64,000 bases of DNA from Scolanthus callimorphus (taxonomy: Eukaryota; Cnidaria; Anthozoa; Actiniaria; Edwardsiidae), in NCBI GenBank assembly GCA_033964015.1, contig CM066919.1:7193831-7257830 (forward strand). Direction: 5' to 3'. The translations under genes and the position numbers were made by a program. Of this stretch, positions 11,801 through 23,500 are shown one piece after another. How positions within the stretch are numbered: the stretch's first letter is position 1; the number at the start of each line of letters is the position of its first letter. Under the pieces are notes generated by a model. The model was given only the letters and a program-made list of their open reading frames with translations. It did not search any database and was not told the DNA's origin.

Positions 11801-12780
11801 AAAGAGTACATAATAATAATAACAATAATGTAATATTTATATAGCGCACTTTCCAAATAATAAAGCGCCCAAGTGCGCTTTACATCATAAAAATAATAAA
11901 AAAAGTTAACCTAAACATGATAATTAAAAACTAAAAATTACGAAAGTTGATAGTATGATCTGAAAATATGATCTTTAAAAGCTTCACAAAATAAAATGTT
12001 TTTAAGCATCCTTTTAAAACTCTTTAGAAAACAACACCTATTTTATATAGTGAATGTGCGCATTCTGATTGGTTAAAAGGCGTGTTTGTAAGAGACCGAG
12101 AAACACGATTGTCACGCAACGATTTCGCGCGTGTGTACGTTATTTTCTAAAAGCAATAAAAGTACTTTCAACGTGCTCTCTTGTTTCTTACAAACACTCG
12201 GGGGGAATGTTAGTCGAACTGATAAAACTTGAAAGACACTCGCCTGCGGCTCGTGTCTTTCAAGTTTTGATCAGTTCTCCCAACATCCCCCTCGTGTCTG
12301 TAAGAAACCAGAGAGCACGCGGAAAGTATTTTTATTGCTTAACTAAAGAAGGCGCCTGGCGAAGTTGAACTGGAATATTATTCCATAGCCTTGGTGCACA
12401 GACCGAGAATGCTCTAGCACCGTATGCCACGAGGCGATAAGCCAGCTGTTCGAGAAGCAACTTGTCAGCTGATCTCAGCGTGCGCACAGGAACACATGGC
12501 TTCTAATTTATATTCCGTTTTAAATGAACGTAATGTTCGAAGTTTGCTTCCTCCAATCGCTCTATTGCCATCTTCGAAAAGGTTTGAATGCCACGTTTGT
12601 ATTTGGATATCTTCCAGTCTCCTTTTGAAAAGTTGTAAAAAGTTGCTTTATGCAATTTTGGTTGAGAGTTATATTCTGTTGGGAGTCCCAGTAATTTCCA
12701 AAACCGTTACGAAATAGTGTTTCTTTGATTTCCGTTGCCCAATTTCTAGCGTTAGGATATTGTAATAAGTCTATGTATGC
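11800..12780. mobile_element. SINE-like dispersed repeat interrupted by a foldback insertion
   Basis: The left part has an AATAATAAT tract followed by ATTTATATAGCGCACTTTCC and AAGTGCGCTTTACAT. The right part (12350-12780) has CCATAGCCTTGGTGCACAGA and CGAGGCGATAAGCCAGC. From memory this combination is a common marine-invertebrate repeat. The two parts are separated by the palindromic insert at 12150-12345. Short open frames here are not convincing genes. Confidence 0.5.
12150..12345. mobile_element. Foldback insertion
   Basis: Inverted arms: AAAGTACTTTCAACGTGCTC with its partner GAGCACGCGGAAAGTATTTT, and AAACTTGAAAGACAC with GTGTCTTTCAAGTTTT. The hairpin is nested inside the older repeat. Confidence 0.6.
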
Positions 12781-12960
12781 TAGTTTTGCAATAGGTTATC
12801 ATCTAGCGTTAAGAGGCGAGTCCAAAATGTAACTGATGGGAAAATCTCCCGAAAAATACCCCCTCCTCCAAATCCGCCCCTGGCTTTTTCTCCAACCAGG
12901 AGCCCCAGCCTATATGAAATAACTAAAACAAAGAAACAGCGCGCGCAAACAAAATACCTT

Positions 12961-15900
12961 TCACCAATCATTCGTGTGATCACGAAAGCCGAGCCTGAGT
13001 CTGGGACTATTTTTAGAGTAAAACTGTGAGTACCACCGTCTGTATCTAGCGATCAAGTGATCCTCTGTTACCAACGGAGGTTTGGGGATGTACTTTTTAT
13101 GATTCCAGATCACCGCGTCTCGCTCGACCTACAGCAAAAGGAAAAATTGTATACCCTATATTAGTCAACAGGGTGGTCCAGTTGGCCGCGATCAAGTTTG
13201 TTATAATCCTGGCGCGGGTTGTTCAAAGGTGGATTAAATTTAAACCAGGTTTAGTTCTGAACAAAAACCATCGAGTCACCATGGTAATTAATCCTGGATT
13301 AGTGCTAAACCACTTTCGAGCAACCGGACCCTGTAAAGGTTTTTAAATAAACTGTCGCTAAATGCGGGTTCGGGTGTCGAATACTCTCAGGAGCGGATCA
13401 AGGAATTTCTGAAGGGGTGGGGGGTGAGGGGGAGCAATTGTGAAAACATTGGACGAAAATGTTCAAATATCCTCCAGCAAATACAGTAAATGTATGGGAA
13501 AATCTCCCGAGAAAGGGGGTGGCAGGCCCCCTCGGCCCCGCCCCCTAAATCAGCCCCTGACTCTGCATTAGCACACGGGAGGAGTATTTGTGCCAAGGAT
13601 CGCAAGAACAGCCGATCCTCAACCACGAGGATGGCGATAGGCAAGGCATGCAAGACAAAGAGAAAATGACAACGAGAAAATGTTCTCTAGGCAAGACATA
13701 GAAGAACAAATTCAAACTGGCACACTTCTTTTTACTTTAGAAAAAGATATATTGGGGAAATACCCCTACATTACCAACCTGCATGCTTATCTCGTGAATG
13801 AAGAACTTCGCAATCAATGAGACCAGAAAGGTGTCACTGTACAGACGTTCCTTTCGACTCATCATATGATGAACTGGGGTCATCGCTCCCGCTAACACCA
13901 TTGAACCAAACTTGTCTGGAAGTGCATATACACTAGGCCAGGACCAGTCTGTAAGCAAGAGGTATTTACATACGAGCAGGTGGGAAATTTGTCGACGCTG
14001 ATAAATGAATGCGGGCACAGATGGCAGGCTTGCGAATTTGCGCAAACGTCGCATTCCTGACAAATTTTCATGCTCCAGATAAACTAGCTCTTTGTTCTAT
14101 TACATGAAGTAGTAGCCTGAGTACCAATCGGAATTTTGTTTTTGCCGTGAGAAAATGAGGGAGGAAAAAATCGAGGAGGGGGAGGGTCCTGATATTCAGT
14201 CCTGATTTTCAATTTCGTCAAATAACGAGTGCAAAGCGCAAATTATCATTTTGCTACTGTTTTGATACTGGAAGGGTAACAATTTGCAGTGGGAGGCCAT
14301 GGTCACCGCTGGAATTGACTGATACATTAGCACATCGGCATCAAGTTTCCAAAATGCCTCCTTCCTTACAGTCGGTGATATTTCCTGAGCAAAATGCTTT
14401 AATATGTCATTTCCCTACCTGTTTCGCTGTCGCATGTAAGTCCAACAACGGGAATCTGTATCCAAAGAGATAAGTCCTTATGTGGTACGTTCCTATGGCA
14501 ACACGTCGGTCGTCTTCCATGACTTCCCACGTCCCCTCCCAATCATGGCGAAGTACCAAGTCCCGCCATGTTGTTTTTCTCGATTGATCGGCCCCGGTCC
14601 ATAGACAAGCGGTATTATGGACTACTGGTAGGTGAGCAATATCAGCATTGTTTTCTGTTATGTCCTGGAATTAATTGACGACAATTTAAACTCTTGGATA
14701 TGCGCTGTAGGCGAAGCTACTTGCCTTAAAATTGCTCGAAAAAGTGTTAAAAGTTTTTCAAAACTATCTGTTTTTCTCTTAGAATTGCCCCAAAGTTGCC
14801 CTAAATATCTCTAAAAAAACGTTAGTCCACAATATATACCGTTTCCGGGATACGTTGTCACCCAAAAAGCCTATAAGCTTGGTGCGCTAGGGAGTATGGG
14901 TAAAGATTTATTTAAATTTCTGTAAAATATTAGAAACAAACATGCTTTTGGAAATGTGCTGAAATTTAATCATTTCACCTGTGTTTGCGATAACTGTCTG
15001 AATTCAGACCAAACAGTAGCAGTTTAAATGCCCCCATCATCCTTTGCGCTTCAAGCTTATAGGCTTTTTGGGTGACAACGTTTCCCGGAAACGGTATATA
15101 CCGTTATCGGGAAACGTTGTCACCCAAAAAGCCTATAAGGTTGAAGCGCAAAGGATAATGGGGGCATCTAAATTGCTACTGTTTGATCTGAATTCAGACA
15201 GTTATCGCAACCACAGGTAAAATCATTCAATTTCAGCACATTTCTAAACATGTTTGTTGCTAATATTTTACAGTAATTCAAATAAATCTTTGCCCATACT
15301 CCCTAGCGCACCAAGCTTTGTTGCTTTTTCCAGTGACAACGTATCCCGGAAACGGTATATAAACACCAGTGATAAGTAGTATGTCACACGCAACTGCAAA
15401 TTGAGCTTTCTGTTCTCTTTCGCTTCCGAAAATTGAAAGAGGTGGTGCAGGGTCTCGGGTGCCAACCCCCATTAAACTGGATTATCTCAGATTACGATTT
15501 ATTAACGATTTAATTTTGGTGATTGTTAGGTGAACCTTGACTCGCCTGAATATGACAGCTGATGCGATTTTCAACAATGCCTTGGTAAGTCATGGAGCCG
15601 TCTGAAATATGTGTGATCTCCTCTGGCAAGTAAGATGGCGCAATGCCTTCCGCGTGATACCATACCATGATGGAGCCGTTCCGTTCCAAGCAAGGCCATG
15701 ATTTCACTCTGGCGTGCTCAGGTACTGTCTTGGAGTACGGAATCCCTGTGCATTTACCGTCAACACCACGGAATTTCCATCCATGAAACGGGCACTGTAG
15801 GTCGTTACCTATTACCTGACCTCCTACACCGAGGTTAGCGCCGAGATGGGGACAGTACGCATCCAGGATTGACACCACGCCATCTTCACCACGAAAAATT

Positions 15901-16318
15901 GCAAAGTTCTCGCCCACACGGTCATATGTTTGACTTGGCCAGGTTGAAGATCTGAAGACAGAAGCAGCTCAAACCAGCCATTAGGATAGACAGGAGGGAA
16001 ATCATTGAAGTTTGTCGCGCGGTGAGGGAACTCCACGTCGTTATAAAAGTCGCATGGATATTTGCCTGCTGGTTTAGAGAAGACATTGCCCAATTGTATA
16101 GGCACAAACAGCAGCCTCCTAAGTTTGACTGTGATATAAATTCCTATAGCCACGCTCACGACAAAAGAAAGATTCGTTTTCCGCAACGCTGAGTTCCACA
16201 AAAACAATAATGAGCTAGGAACGTAAAGCCCACTTTGCTTTGAAAATCTGACATCAAATGACATTAGCGAAAGTACCGCTGCAAATATGACCGGCCAAAG
16301 AACCCTCAGCCCAGCCAT
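12961..16318 (-). CDS. nvd: Neverland/DAF-36-type Rieske oxygenase (cholesterol 7-desaturase-like)
   Basis: Four exons were found: 15546-16318, 14419-14624, 13779-13948 and 12961-13128 (stop at 12961-12963). The family converts cholesterol to 7-dehydrocholesterol at internal membranes; the substrate in this animal is not shown. N-terminal hydrophobic segments lie at residues 4-21 and about 50-62. The Rieske cluster ligands are C156, H158, C176 and H179 (CPH and CPFH, spacing 17). The C-terminus [13 protein letters not shown]...RRWYSQFY is typical of the family. The short segment holding the D-x2-H part of the iron site should lie between exons 1 and 2 and was not found; phases require about one base plus whole codons there. 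One base is missing near 15919 and another near 13911. The exon 1 donor looks like GCGAGT. The start at 16318 was chosen over 16354 for its better context. Confidence 0.87.
13385..13562. repeat. Dispersed repeat (GCGGATNNAGGAATTTCTGAAGGGG family)
   Basis: It carries GGAATTTCTGAAGGGG, CCTCCAGCAAATACAGTAA and TGTATGGGAAAAT, almost identical to 60394-60567, with G-rich and C-rich ends. It lies downstream of the Rieske acceptor, within its last intron. Confidence 0.65.
14836..15360. mobile_element. Two MITE copies fused head-to-head, forming a 520-bp palindrome
   Basis: Copy 1 (14836-15104) runs from TATACCGTTTCCGGGATACG to a partner end GTTTCCCGGAAACGGTATAT. Copy 2 (15099-15360) is the same sequence reversed, so GTCACCCAAAAAGCCTATAA and CCATACTCCCTAGCGCACCA reappear inverted. 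The whole lies in the first intron of the Rieske gene, where a short conserved exon is expected but not seen. Confidence 0.8.
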
Positions 16319-16940
16319 GTCGAAGAAGCTGCACGTCTGTTTTCGTAAACACAAGTATATTGAGATAATTTAACGGTTCGCCTACACGAATACTCTCTGG
16401 ATGACGAAACACAGTTCACACACGAATGCGCAGGAGCTTTACTCAAGTTTCTAAAACAGGAATTCACGCAAACAACATCCCATAGCAAAGGCATATTCCG
16501 GGTCTTAAAGTCACATTGAAACGCCCAAAGTGCCTACAAACGCTCCAAAACTTACAAACATGAAGTACTTACCGCTTTTCTATTTAGGTGGGAGGGGTGA
16601 AATAGAAATGGCTAAAATTAGGACTCAAAACTCAAATGTCTCGGATGTAGAGGATGACTGAATGAAAGTTTATTGATAGGGTTAATTCTCTTACAGAAGG
16701 GCTATGTGATTTCACTACAATCGCTAGCGAAACACATTTCACGTAAGTGACGTCAACAAACATTACGGTATTGAAACTATATTCAGCTTTATTTAAACAT
16801 GGAGCTTTGGGAACGTGTTACTAGCAGACGGTTACTTGTAAAAATCTCAAAATCAACATCTAAAAACGATGTTTCAAATTTCGATTTACCAAATTCAATC
16901 AAGAAAATTGCTCTATAGTCGACTCTAAATCAGCCGATGG
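16319..16940. other. Spacer upstream of the Rieske gene
   Basis: No open frame with coding character and no shared repeat were recognised. The Rieske promoter should be here, but no clear TATA box was seen. Confidence 0.35.
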
Positions 16941-17029
16941 AAATGGATGCTTTCTCTAACTTGGTATGTTGCTATGCTGTCAAAATGGCGGCTGACACAG
17001 GCCCCGCGAGACTGGGTCCCCTATGTTTT

Positions 17030-17260
17030 GGGTGGAGGTGCTCGTCAGGAGCTATCGATTTTACCTGTAAAAGGTACCAACAAGTTGTGGCATTTATAAC
17101 ACCATTGCTGCTTGGCCTTTGCTAGAACGCGACCCCTCAGATGTACCATCTGGACAAAATGGCAAGTTTTCGAATTTTACCCCCCAAAAGGTGCCAGAGG
17201 CCTGATTTTAACCCCTAAAAGGTACGATGAGCACCCCAGGGGATCCCCCCCAGGGAACAT
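17030..17260. mobile_element. MITE with GGTGCTCGTC ends
   Basis: The ends GGAGGTGCTCGTC and GATGAGCACCCC are inverted, and the interior repeats the phrase CCTAAAAGGTACC. It is related to the element at 35962-36249. It sits between the two homologous parts of the tandem duplication. Confidence 0.7.
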
Positions 17261-17275
17261 GCTCCTTAACTAACA

Positions 17276-17527
17276 TTTAGAAAATCCGTCTTGCCTCCAG
17301 ATCAAGTTGGGTCCATCATCAGTTGGCGGGAAGAGTGGATTAAGCACCACTCTCTCGTTCTCGTGTCTTAGCACCTCTTCTACAGGTCTATACACCGGGT
17401 TATCATACGCTTTAGCTACACTAGTAGAATAAGTCCTTATAATGGCATCATTGGGGTCTATGTCAGGTCAGTAGATTATCTTGCATTTGTCTTTTTGTGA
17501 CTTGACTGCGTAGTATGGTAGTATCTG
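17276..17527 (-). pseudogene. Partial copy of the cadherin C-terminal tail coding region
   Basis: It matches 17591-17842 almost base for base and includes an equivalent stop codon. A 5-base insertion near 17467 (GGTCA) breaks the frame. It lies downstream of the functional stop and is probably silent or part of the 3' UTR. Confidence 0.8.
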
Positions 17528-17593
17528 CGTAGATGCTTTCTCCAACTTGGTATGTTGCTATGCTGTCAAAACAGCGGCTGACAGGTTCGTAAG

Positions 17594-20587
17594 CTAGCAT
17601 TTAGAAAACCCGTCTTGCCTCCAGATCAAGTTGGGTCCATCGTCAGTTGGCGGGAAGAGCGGATTAAGCACCACTCTTTCGTTCTCGTTTCTTAGCACCT
17701 CTTCTACCGGTCTATACACCGGGTTATCATACGCTTTAGCTACACTAGTAGAAGACGTCCTTATAATGGTAGCATTGGGGACTATGTCAGTAGATTCTCT
17801 TGCATTTGTCTCTTTGTGACTTGACTGCATAGTATCATCAGCCTTTGCGTCTGTGGTGTCTTTGTTATTTCCAGATGACCGCACACTAGATGAAGGCGAA
17901 CAGAACGCCAAATTCATAAATTCATATTCTCGCTTTTCCATCATTTCTTCAAACGGAGGACTCACATCTTTGCCACCACGTGGTTTGAACTCTAAGCGGC
18001 CTCTTTTTGAGCGGTAATTCCGGCGCTTTCTCCATCGCCATACGCCTAATGCGACGAACATAATAACCACTAGTACCAGGACTACCGCAACCAAACTGTA
18101 CGTGGCGACTGGACCCAAGTGCTGCGCAGGAGTCCGCTGGCTTGAGCCCGTCACGTTCGTGGGCTCGTCGCACTGGCTTCCTGAGAATTGAACCGGGCAG
18201 ACGCATGCGTACTCAGTGCTTAGAGGATAACAAGACCCGCCATTTTTACACGGGTTGGGTTGGCAGTTCCTCCAGTCCTCAAGGCAATCCTCTCCCGTCC
18301 AGGGGTACTTACAAGGCTGGCAATTTACCCCTCCGTACCCCGGTGCGCAGCCTTTACAATCACTTCCCCAAGGGGGGTTACACCGACAAGTGTATTTCCC
18401 CGGCTGGCCGGCGTATGGAATGCACGTCCCGTTGTATGGACATAGATTGGGAGTCGCTCGGCAGACCGTTTCGTCCGTATCACAGTTAACTCCTACATAC
18501 GGGACTCGCATATGCAAATAAACCCATCAACCCTATCAACACATTTCCCGCCGTGAAGACAACTACCGGGTTGCAGTCGTCTATGTTATTCTCGCAAAGA
18601 TGACCGGTAAAACCTGCTTTGCAGTGACAACGGAACCCATTTAACACGTTTTCGCAGTGGTCTGTTCCAGTGGAATTACATGGGTTGGACAAACACGCAC
18701 GAATTTGGACATTGCAATCTGGGGCAGACCATCCTGGCTTGCAGGGGCAAGTGTAATTTTTCCAGCCCCCAAAGCCGTCTTCGCACTCTCCGACAGTGTT
18801 GTCCGGGTGGCATGGGTTCGACATACAGAAATCAATGTCCTCGCACGTGATCCCGTCGCCAGAAAATCCGATCTTGCATTTGCATTTTGCTCGACCCGGT
18901 CCCTCTCGTGCGCAATCTGCGTTCTGGCTACAATTGTTCAAGGCAGGCGCATGCGCAGAACAAACATCGACTTCTTGTACATTAATAGCGAGGAGACTAC
19001 TAGTGCTCAGGCCTTCGCGGTCTGTGGCATGAATCTGTAAGTCGTACCGGTCGATTACCCAGGAATCAAGCTGACGCGCAACTAGGAGTTTACTACCCGA
19101 CACTGTAAAATGTCTGGCATTGGACCCACTGAGACTTATCGTGAACGAATCACCAACATCCTGATCTTCTACACTGAACTGCCCTATTAGGTGACCTTGC
19201 GTGACAGTTTCTAGAACTGTAACGCGTGACTGCCCACTCAGAGACACCCTAGTCGGTGCTTCATTGACATCCGTCACGTTAATATGAAAGGTTCTAGTAA
19301 TTTTCAGCCTGGTGTTAGACTTCCACACTTTGATTTGTAGCGTGACGACTGGTGTGTCCTCGTGGTCTAGGGAGTTGCGTGACACAACCACAGCGTTCCC
19401 GTCAAGTCTAAACGGCGCACCACGTGTTATGAGCTCAAATGTGTACGCCGTTGGTATCCTGTCGGGATCTATTACGGACAAATTCCCTAGTAGGGTACCC
19501 ACGGGTGAGTTCTCAGGGAGTGCCAGTGGGGAGGGGAGTAAGTCCGTAGGGGGCTCAACCACGTCTAGAACAAAGACACGTAGTAACGTCACAGTCGCCA
19601 AGGGGGGTACACCATTATCGGTGCATTTCACGTAAAGGGTAAAATTAGACTGCTCCTCGTAATTAAGGACTCTGCTCACTAAAATTGAATTGGTACCGGG
19701 TTGTATGGTGAAGTCCGATGCGACCCGACTAGAATCGGCAGATCCTCGGCGTCTATCGCTAAAAGATCGGTACTTCGGCTGATGCGCGTGAATCTTAGCA
19801 ATAACTGCGCGTCGTCTTGGCTTATCAGTGCGCATGCGTGCGACTGAGACGCGTCTTCGTCAATCACATTTACATACGAAACAATAGTAATACCAACAGT
19901 GGCGGATTCGTTTACAGTAGCAATCGAAAGAGTGTTCACATGACCGGAAATATTTGCGGGTGGGTGAGGCTGAAGAGTTGTGTCTCCCTGGGCATCTGTA
20001 AATATAACACTAGACGGCGCGTCGTTGGCGTCAACCACCAAAAGAGTGAAATCCTTCACAACCCAGAATCCACCGCCGTCCGAGCATTTCACTGTGATCA
20101 CGTGACTCCGCTGCTGCTCAAAATCTAAACTGAGCCCTTTCCCTGTCGTGAGCTCGATCTTGGAAGAGTTTTGCCTGATTTGAAATCGTCCCTGAGCGTC
20201 GTCGATAAGCAGACACAAAAAGACCTGTGGAAATGTGTCCGGGTCAATAACACGTATTTCCCCCACTACCGTGCCGACAGCCGTATTCTCTCTCACAGTG
20301 AGTGGATAAATATTGATATCCAATGGCGCTTCATTGACATCCACCACAGGTATCCTTAAGGTCACGACTTTAGACAGTGGCGTATGTCGTCCGTTGTCTG
20401 TAGTCGAAATCGTCAGGAGGATGCTACGCACGGACTCGTAGTCGAGTTTCGAGCTGTCAGCGACCGTGAGTTTATTAGTGTCGACAACTTGAAGAGCACC
20501 TGTAGGTGTCTGGGTGTGGATCACGTAAGTGTGTGTCTGTCCGTTGTCTTCGTCTGAGGTTGTCAGCTCTCCGACCAGGGACAAGTT
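17594..20587 (-). CDS. Cadherin gene exon 13: last cadherin repeats, six EGF, transmembrane helix, tail
   Basis: A single 3-kb exon (acceptor TACCTAG before 20587). It encodes cadherin repeats 11 (end) to 15, then EGF-like domains ([38 protein letters not shown] and others), a hydrophobic helix [20 protein letters not shown] followed by WRWRKRR as stop-transfer, and a cytoplasmic tail with NPVY, a possible endocytic or PTB-binding motif. Three single-base deletions interrupt the frame (one between 19700 and 19835, one near 18571, one near 18499). The exon length plus three bases is divisible by three, as the phase-0 acceptor requires. Confidence 0.88.
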
Positions 20588-23500
20588 CTAGGTAGAAACA
20601 GATAACACAAGGGTAAGGCAAATAATCCTCGTCCATAACATTGAGACGCTTTGCATGACGATTTTCATTGTTATGTAATCTGATAAACACGAACTCTATT
20701 TTCAACCTTAAATTTTAATTTCGTTCCCGTTATAATACCTCTTTCCAATAATAGTCTTTAAACCTCCTCCACTTATAACACTCGACTTACAACTTGACTT
20801 TATAGTGCGGATTTTAGGTTAGTATGTAAAACTGAACGCAAAGTAAGTACACTTAGCCAATCAGAAACAAAACCCATTCAACAACAAACCAATCACAAAC
20901 GAAACTCATTCAACAACCAACCAATCAGAAACGAAACCCATTCAACAAAAAACAAATCAGAAACAAAATCCATTCAACAACAAACCAATCAGAAACGAAA
21001 CTAAATCAACCGCAACCAAACAGTGGACGAAGTAAGTACGACTTGCGTTCACATTCTGATCAGCTGAGCAAACAAAGATTCAAGATCTCAAAAGCGCAAG
21101 TGTCATTCGCTTTCTACACTCATATGAAATCCGTCCTATCAACTCATTCAAGGATTTACCAGCTTGTGCCCCCACTCCTTCCCCCCATCCAAAGTTGACG
21201 CGAGGTAGGATGTAATCTGTAGGGAGAGATTTGTGAAGCTGGCTAGGAACTCTTTGAAAAAAAAGTTCTGGTGTTTTAGCGTCTAGTTTTTCCTGTAACT
21301 AAAACGTTCCAAATTCTCTAATTTGTTAGTTTTCTTCCTGGTCCTTCTAGCCGTGAAGAACCCTTTTGTAAATGTGATTAGTTGAGCTCATTTTTCAGCT
21401 GTGTTGATTGATTTTCTTTCCCTGGTCAGTAATTTGAAAATACGAAAACTCCGACAAGATCTTTTTGATACTGACCTTCGCGTTCTCTTGCACAGCGGTG
21501 TTTGGTGGCAGCAAGATGGCGAATGGCGGATCGTTCACGTCCATCACCTTGACTACCACAGCTTGAATCAAACTTGCATTACCGCTGTCCACACTAGTTA
21601 TATTGATAACATAGGTATTGCGGGCTTCGTAGTTCAGGCTCGTTGTGGTGAGCAGGCGGTTGCCATGGACACAGAAGGGCACCGCGGTTGTGTTAGGGTT
21701 AGCAAGCGAGTAGATGAAGGTATCGCCGCGGTCCTGGTCAGTAGTTTGCAGTTCGACCACAGGAAACCCAGCAGCACGGTTTTCGTACACCTTAAGATAG
21801 AATAGGCATCATAAGAACACATTTCGCACGAAGAGACGGAAGATGAAAAAAAAGAAATTAGCACTTCTATGCCGCAAATTTACTGTATGATGAAATACGG
21901 TTCCGAGGTCTGATCAATTTCATACTGCAGTTTATAATCGTTAATGGGGCTTTAGAGCGGATTTCACATGACTGTCGTGAAAACAACTGCAATTGAGCAA
22001 TCACTAGCCAATCAGAATCGAGAGAAATCACCACTTGCTCCTAAATGGCTTTTCTCTCAGCCAATCACAAGCCGAACCAATTACTAAGTAATTACACAAT
22101 TGTATTTACTACAGAATTTGATTGGCTGAGAAAAACTAGTAGCCAATGAGAACACAAAGCAATCGCAATTACATAACAAGTTTTGACAGTCAAGTGAAAT
22201 CCGCTCTATATGATTGTTTAGTAAGTTCTCTAAGTTTAACAAGTTCCATCAGGCTAGGTGGAGAGGAACGAGAGACGCCGGGGACTTCAGTTCATTGTTC
22301 CATCCGCAAGACGTGCAACACATGAGAATTGACAAATCATTTCAAGCCACAATGAGCAACCAGATTTGAAACACAACGTAACTAGGTTGTGGCCAGGTGC
22401 ATTAAGGGAAAAATGAACAAAAATGGTCATGATCATGATCATACATTTTAAGTAGTTGTGAACCCCCTTTCCCAACACAGGAGATTTCTGCAAAAACCCA
22501 TCCATGGGAAAAGTTGAATTTCCCATGGTAGAAGAATGTGAAGTGTTCGGATTTCCCATGTGAATTCCGGACAATTCCCGTGTGTGCCTTGGGAAATTCA
22601 GCTTTTTCCATGGATGGGTTTCTGCAGAAATTCCCTGTGCAAATGTCGGCTATGCCCCAGAGAGGTGTTGTTTGTGGGTGACAACAAACCTCAAATCTTC
22701 CAGTCGAGGACGTGATCAGGGTCGGAGCTTCGTTGATGTTGAGAATCTCGATGACAAATTGCCGCTGTACAGGAGCACCTTCTTGGTCCTGACATTCTAC
22801 GTTAATCAGCCAGTGAGGACCTCCCTCTCCTTCGTAATCCACTAAGCTGGGCTCCGCTACTTGGACACTCAAACCAATAACCATAAACCGGCCGCCAGCG
22901 TCGTTGAGTAATCTGCATGTAAAAATCTGAGGTACTTCCGGTTCATCGGGATCTTTTATTACAAGCTGACCAATCACAGTGCCGCGTATAGAGTTCTCGG
23001 TGATGTTAGTGTTGCTGAGGGTGATCGAGGTTGGGGACTCATTAATATTGATAACTCTGATTGTAAACGTTTGATTGACAGGTGGCGAGAGATTACGCGT
23101 GTCCCAGACCTCGACGGTTATGTTGTGCAGCGATGCGGTCTCGTAGTCCAGCGGTCTGCGCGTCATTAGCTTGTAGGTGTAAGAGCTGTGAGTCGGGTAC
23201 AGCTAAAGGAATAAAGAATACAACAATTTGGACATACACATAAACACACATGCACACATTAAAAATAAAAGATTTAACGTAGAAATTAAAACGAGAAGAT
23301 TTTGCTCTCGCTTGCATATCAATCAATTCGCCAAAAACTGTAGAATTGCTTACGTTGCAAAACTTCCTTATTAGGAAGGTATGTAAGTACTTTTCCTCAT
23401 ATCTTAGTGAATATAGCAGAAAATGTACCAAAACTTGCAGTTCGAGAAACATCGTTCTCCTGGACGTCGCCATTTTGTTTTTCCTTGGCATATTAAGATC

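Larger units (their letters stand above)
16945..17593. repeat. Tandem duplication at the cadherin 3' end
   Basis: GATGCTTTCTCTAACTTGGT with the next 35 bases (from 16947) recurs at 17531-17586, immediately before the true last codons. The first unit also holds a degraded copy of the cadherin C-terminal coding sequence (17276-17527) and an insert at about 17030-17260. Confidence 0.8.

Noticed and set aside
15360..15480. Candidate missing Rieske exon (reading NGGWHP)
   Set aside because: An acceptor-like CCAG precedes it, but the D-x2-H ligands are absent and the phases do not fit.
18486..18580. An intron between CNP and the next EGF, using GTAGTT as donor
   Set aside because: With one base added near 18571 and one near 18499 the sequence reads as an unbroken EGF ([16 protein letters not shown]), so no intron is needed.
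18142..19635. Several plus-strand frames of 60-130 codons
   Set aside because: They are opposite the cadherin/EGF exon, whose minus-strand reading has domain structure and matching intron phases.
19700..19835. A mini-intron of about 46 bases explaining the frame change
   Set aside because: Joining GTACCG to TTCTAG gives the wrong frame, and the length is too short for an animal intron.
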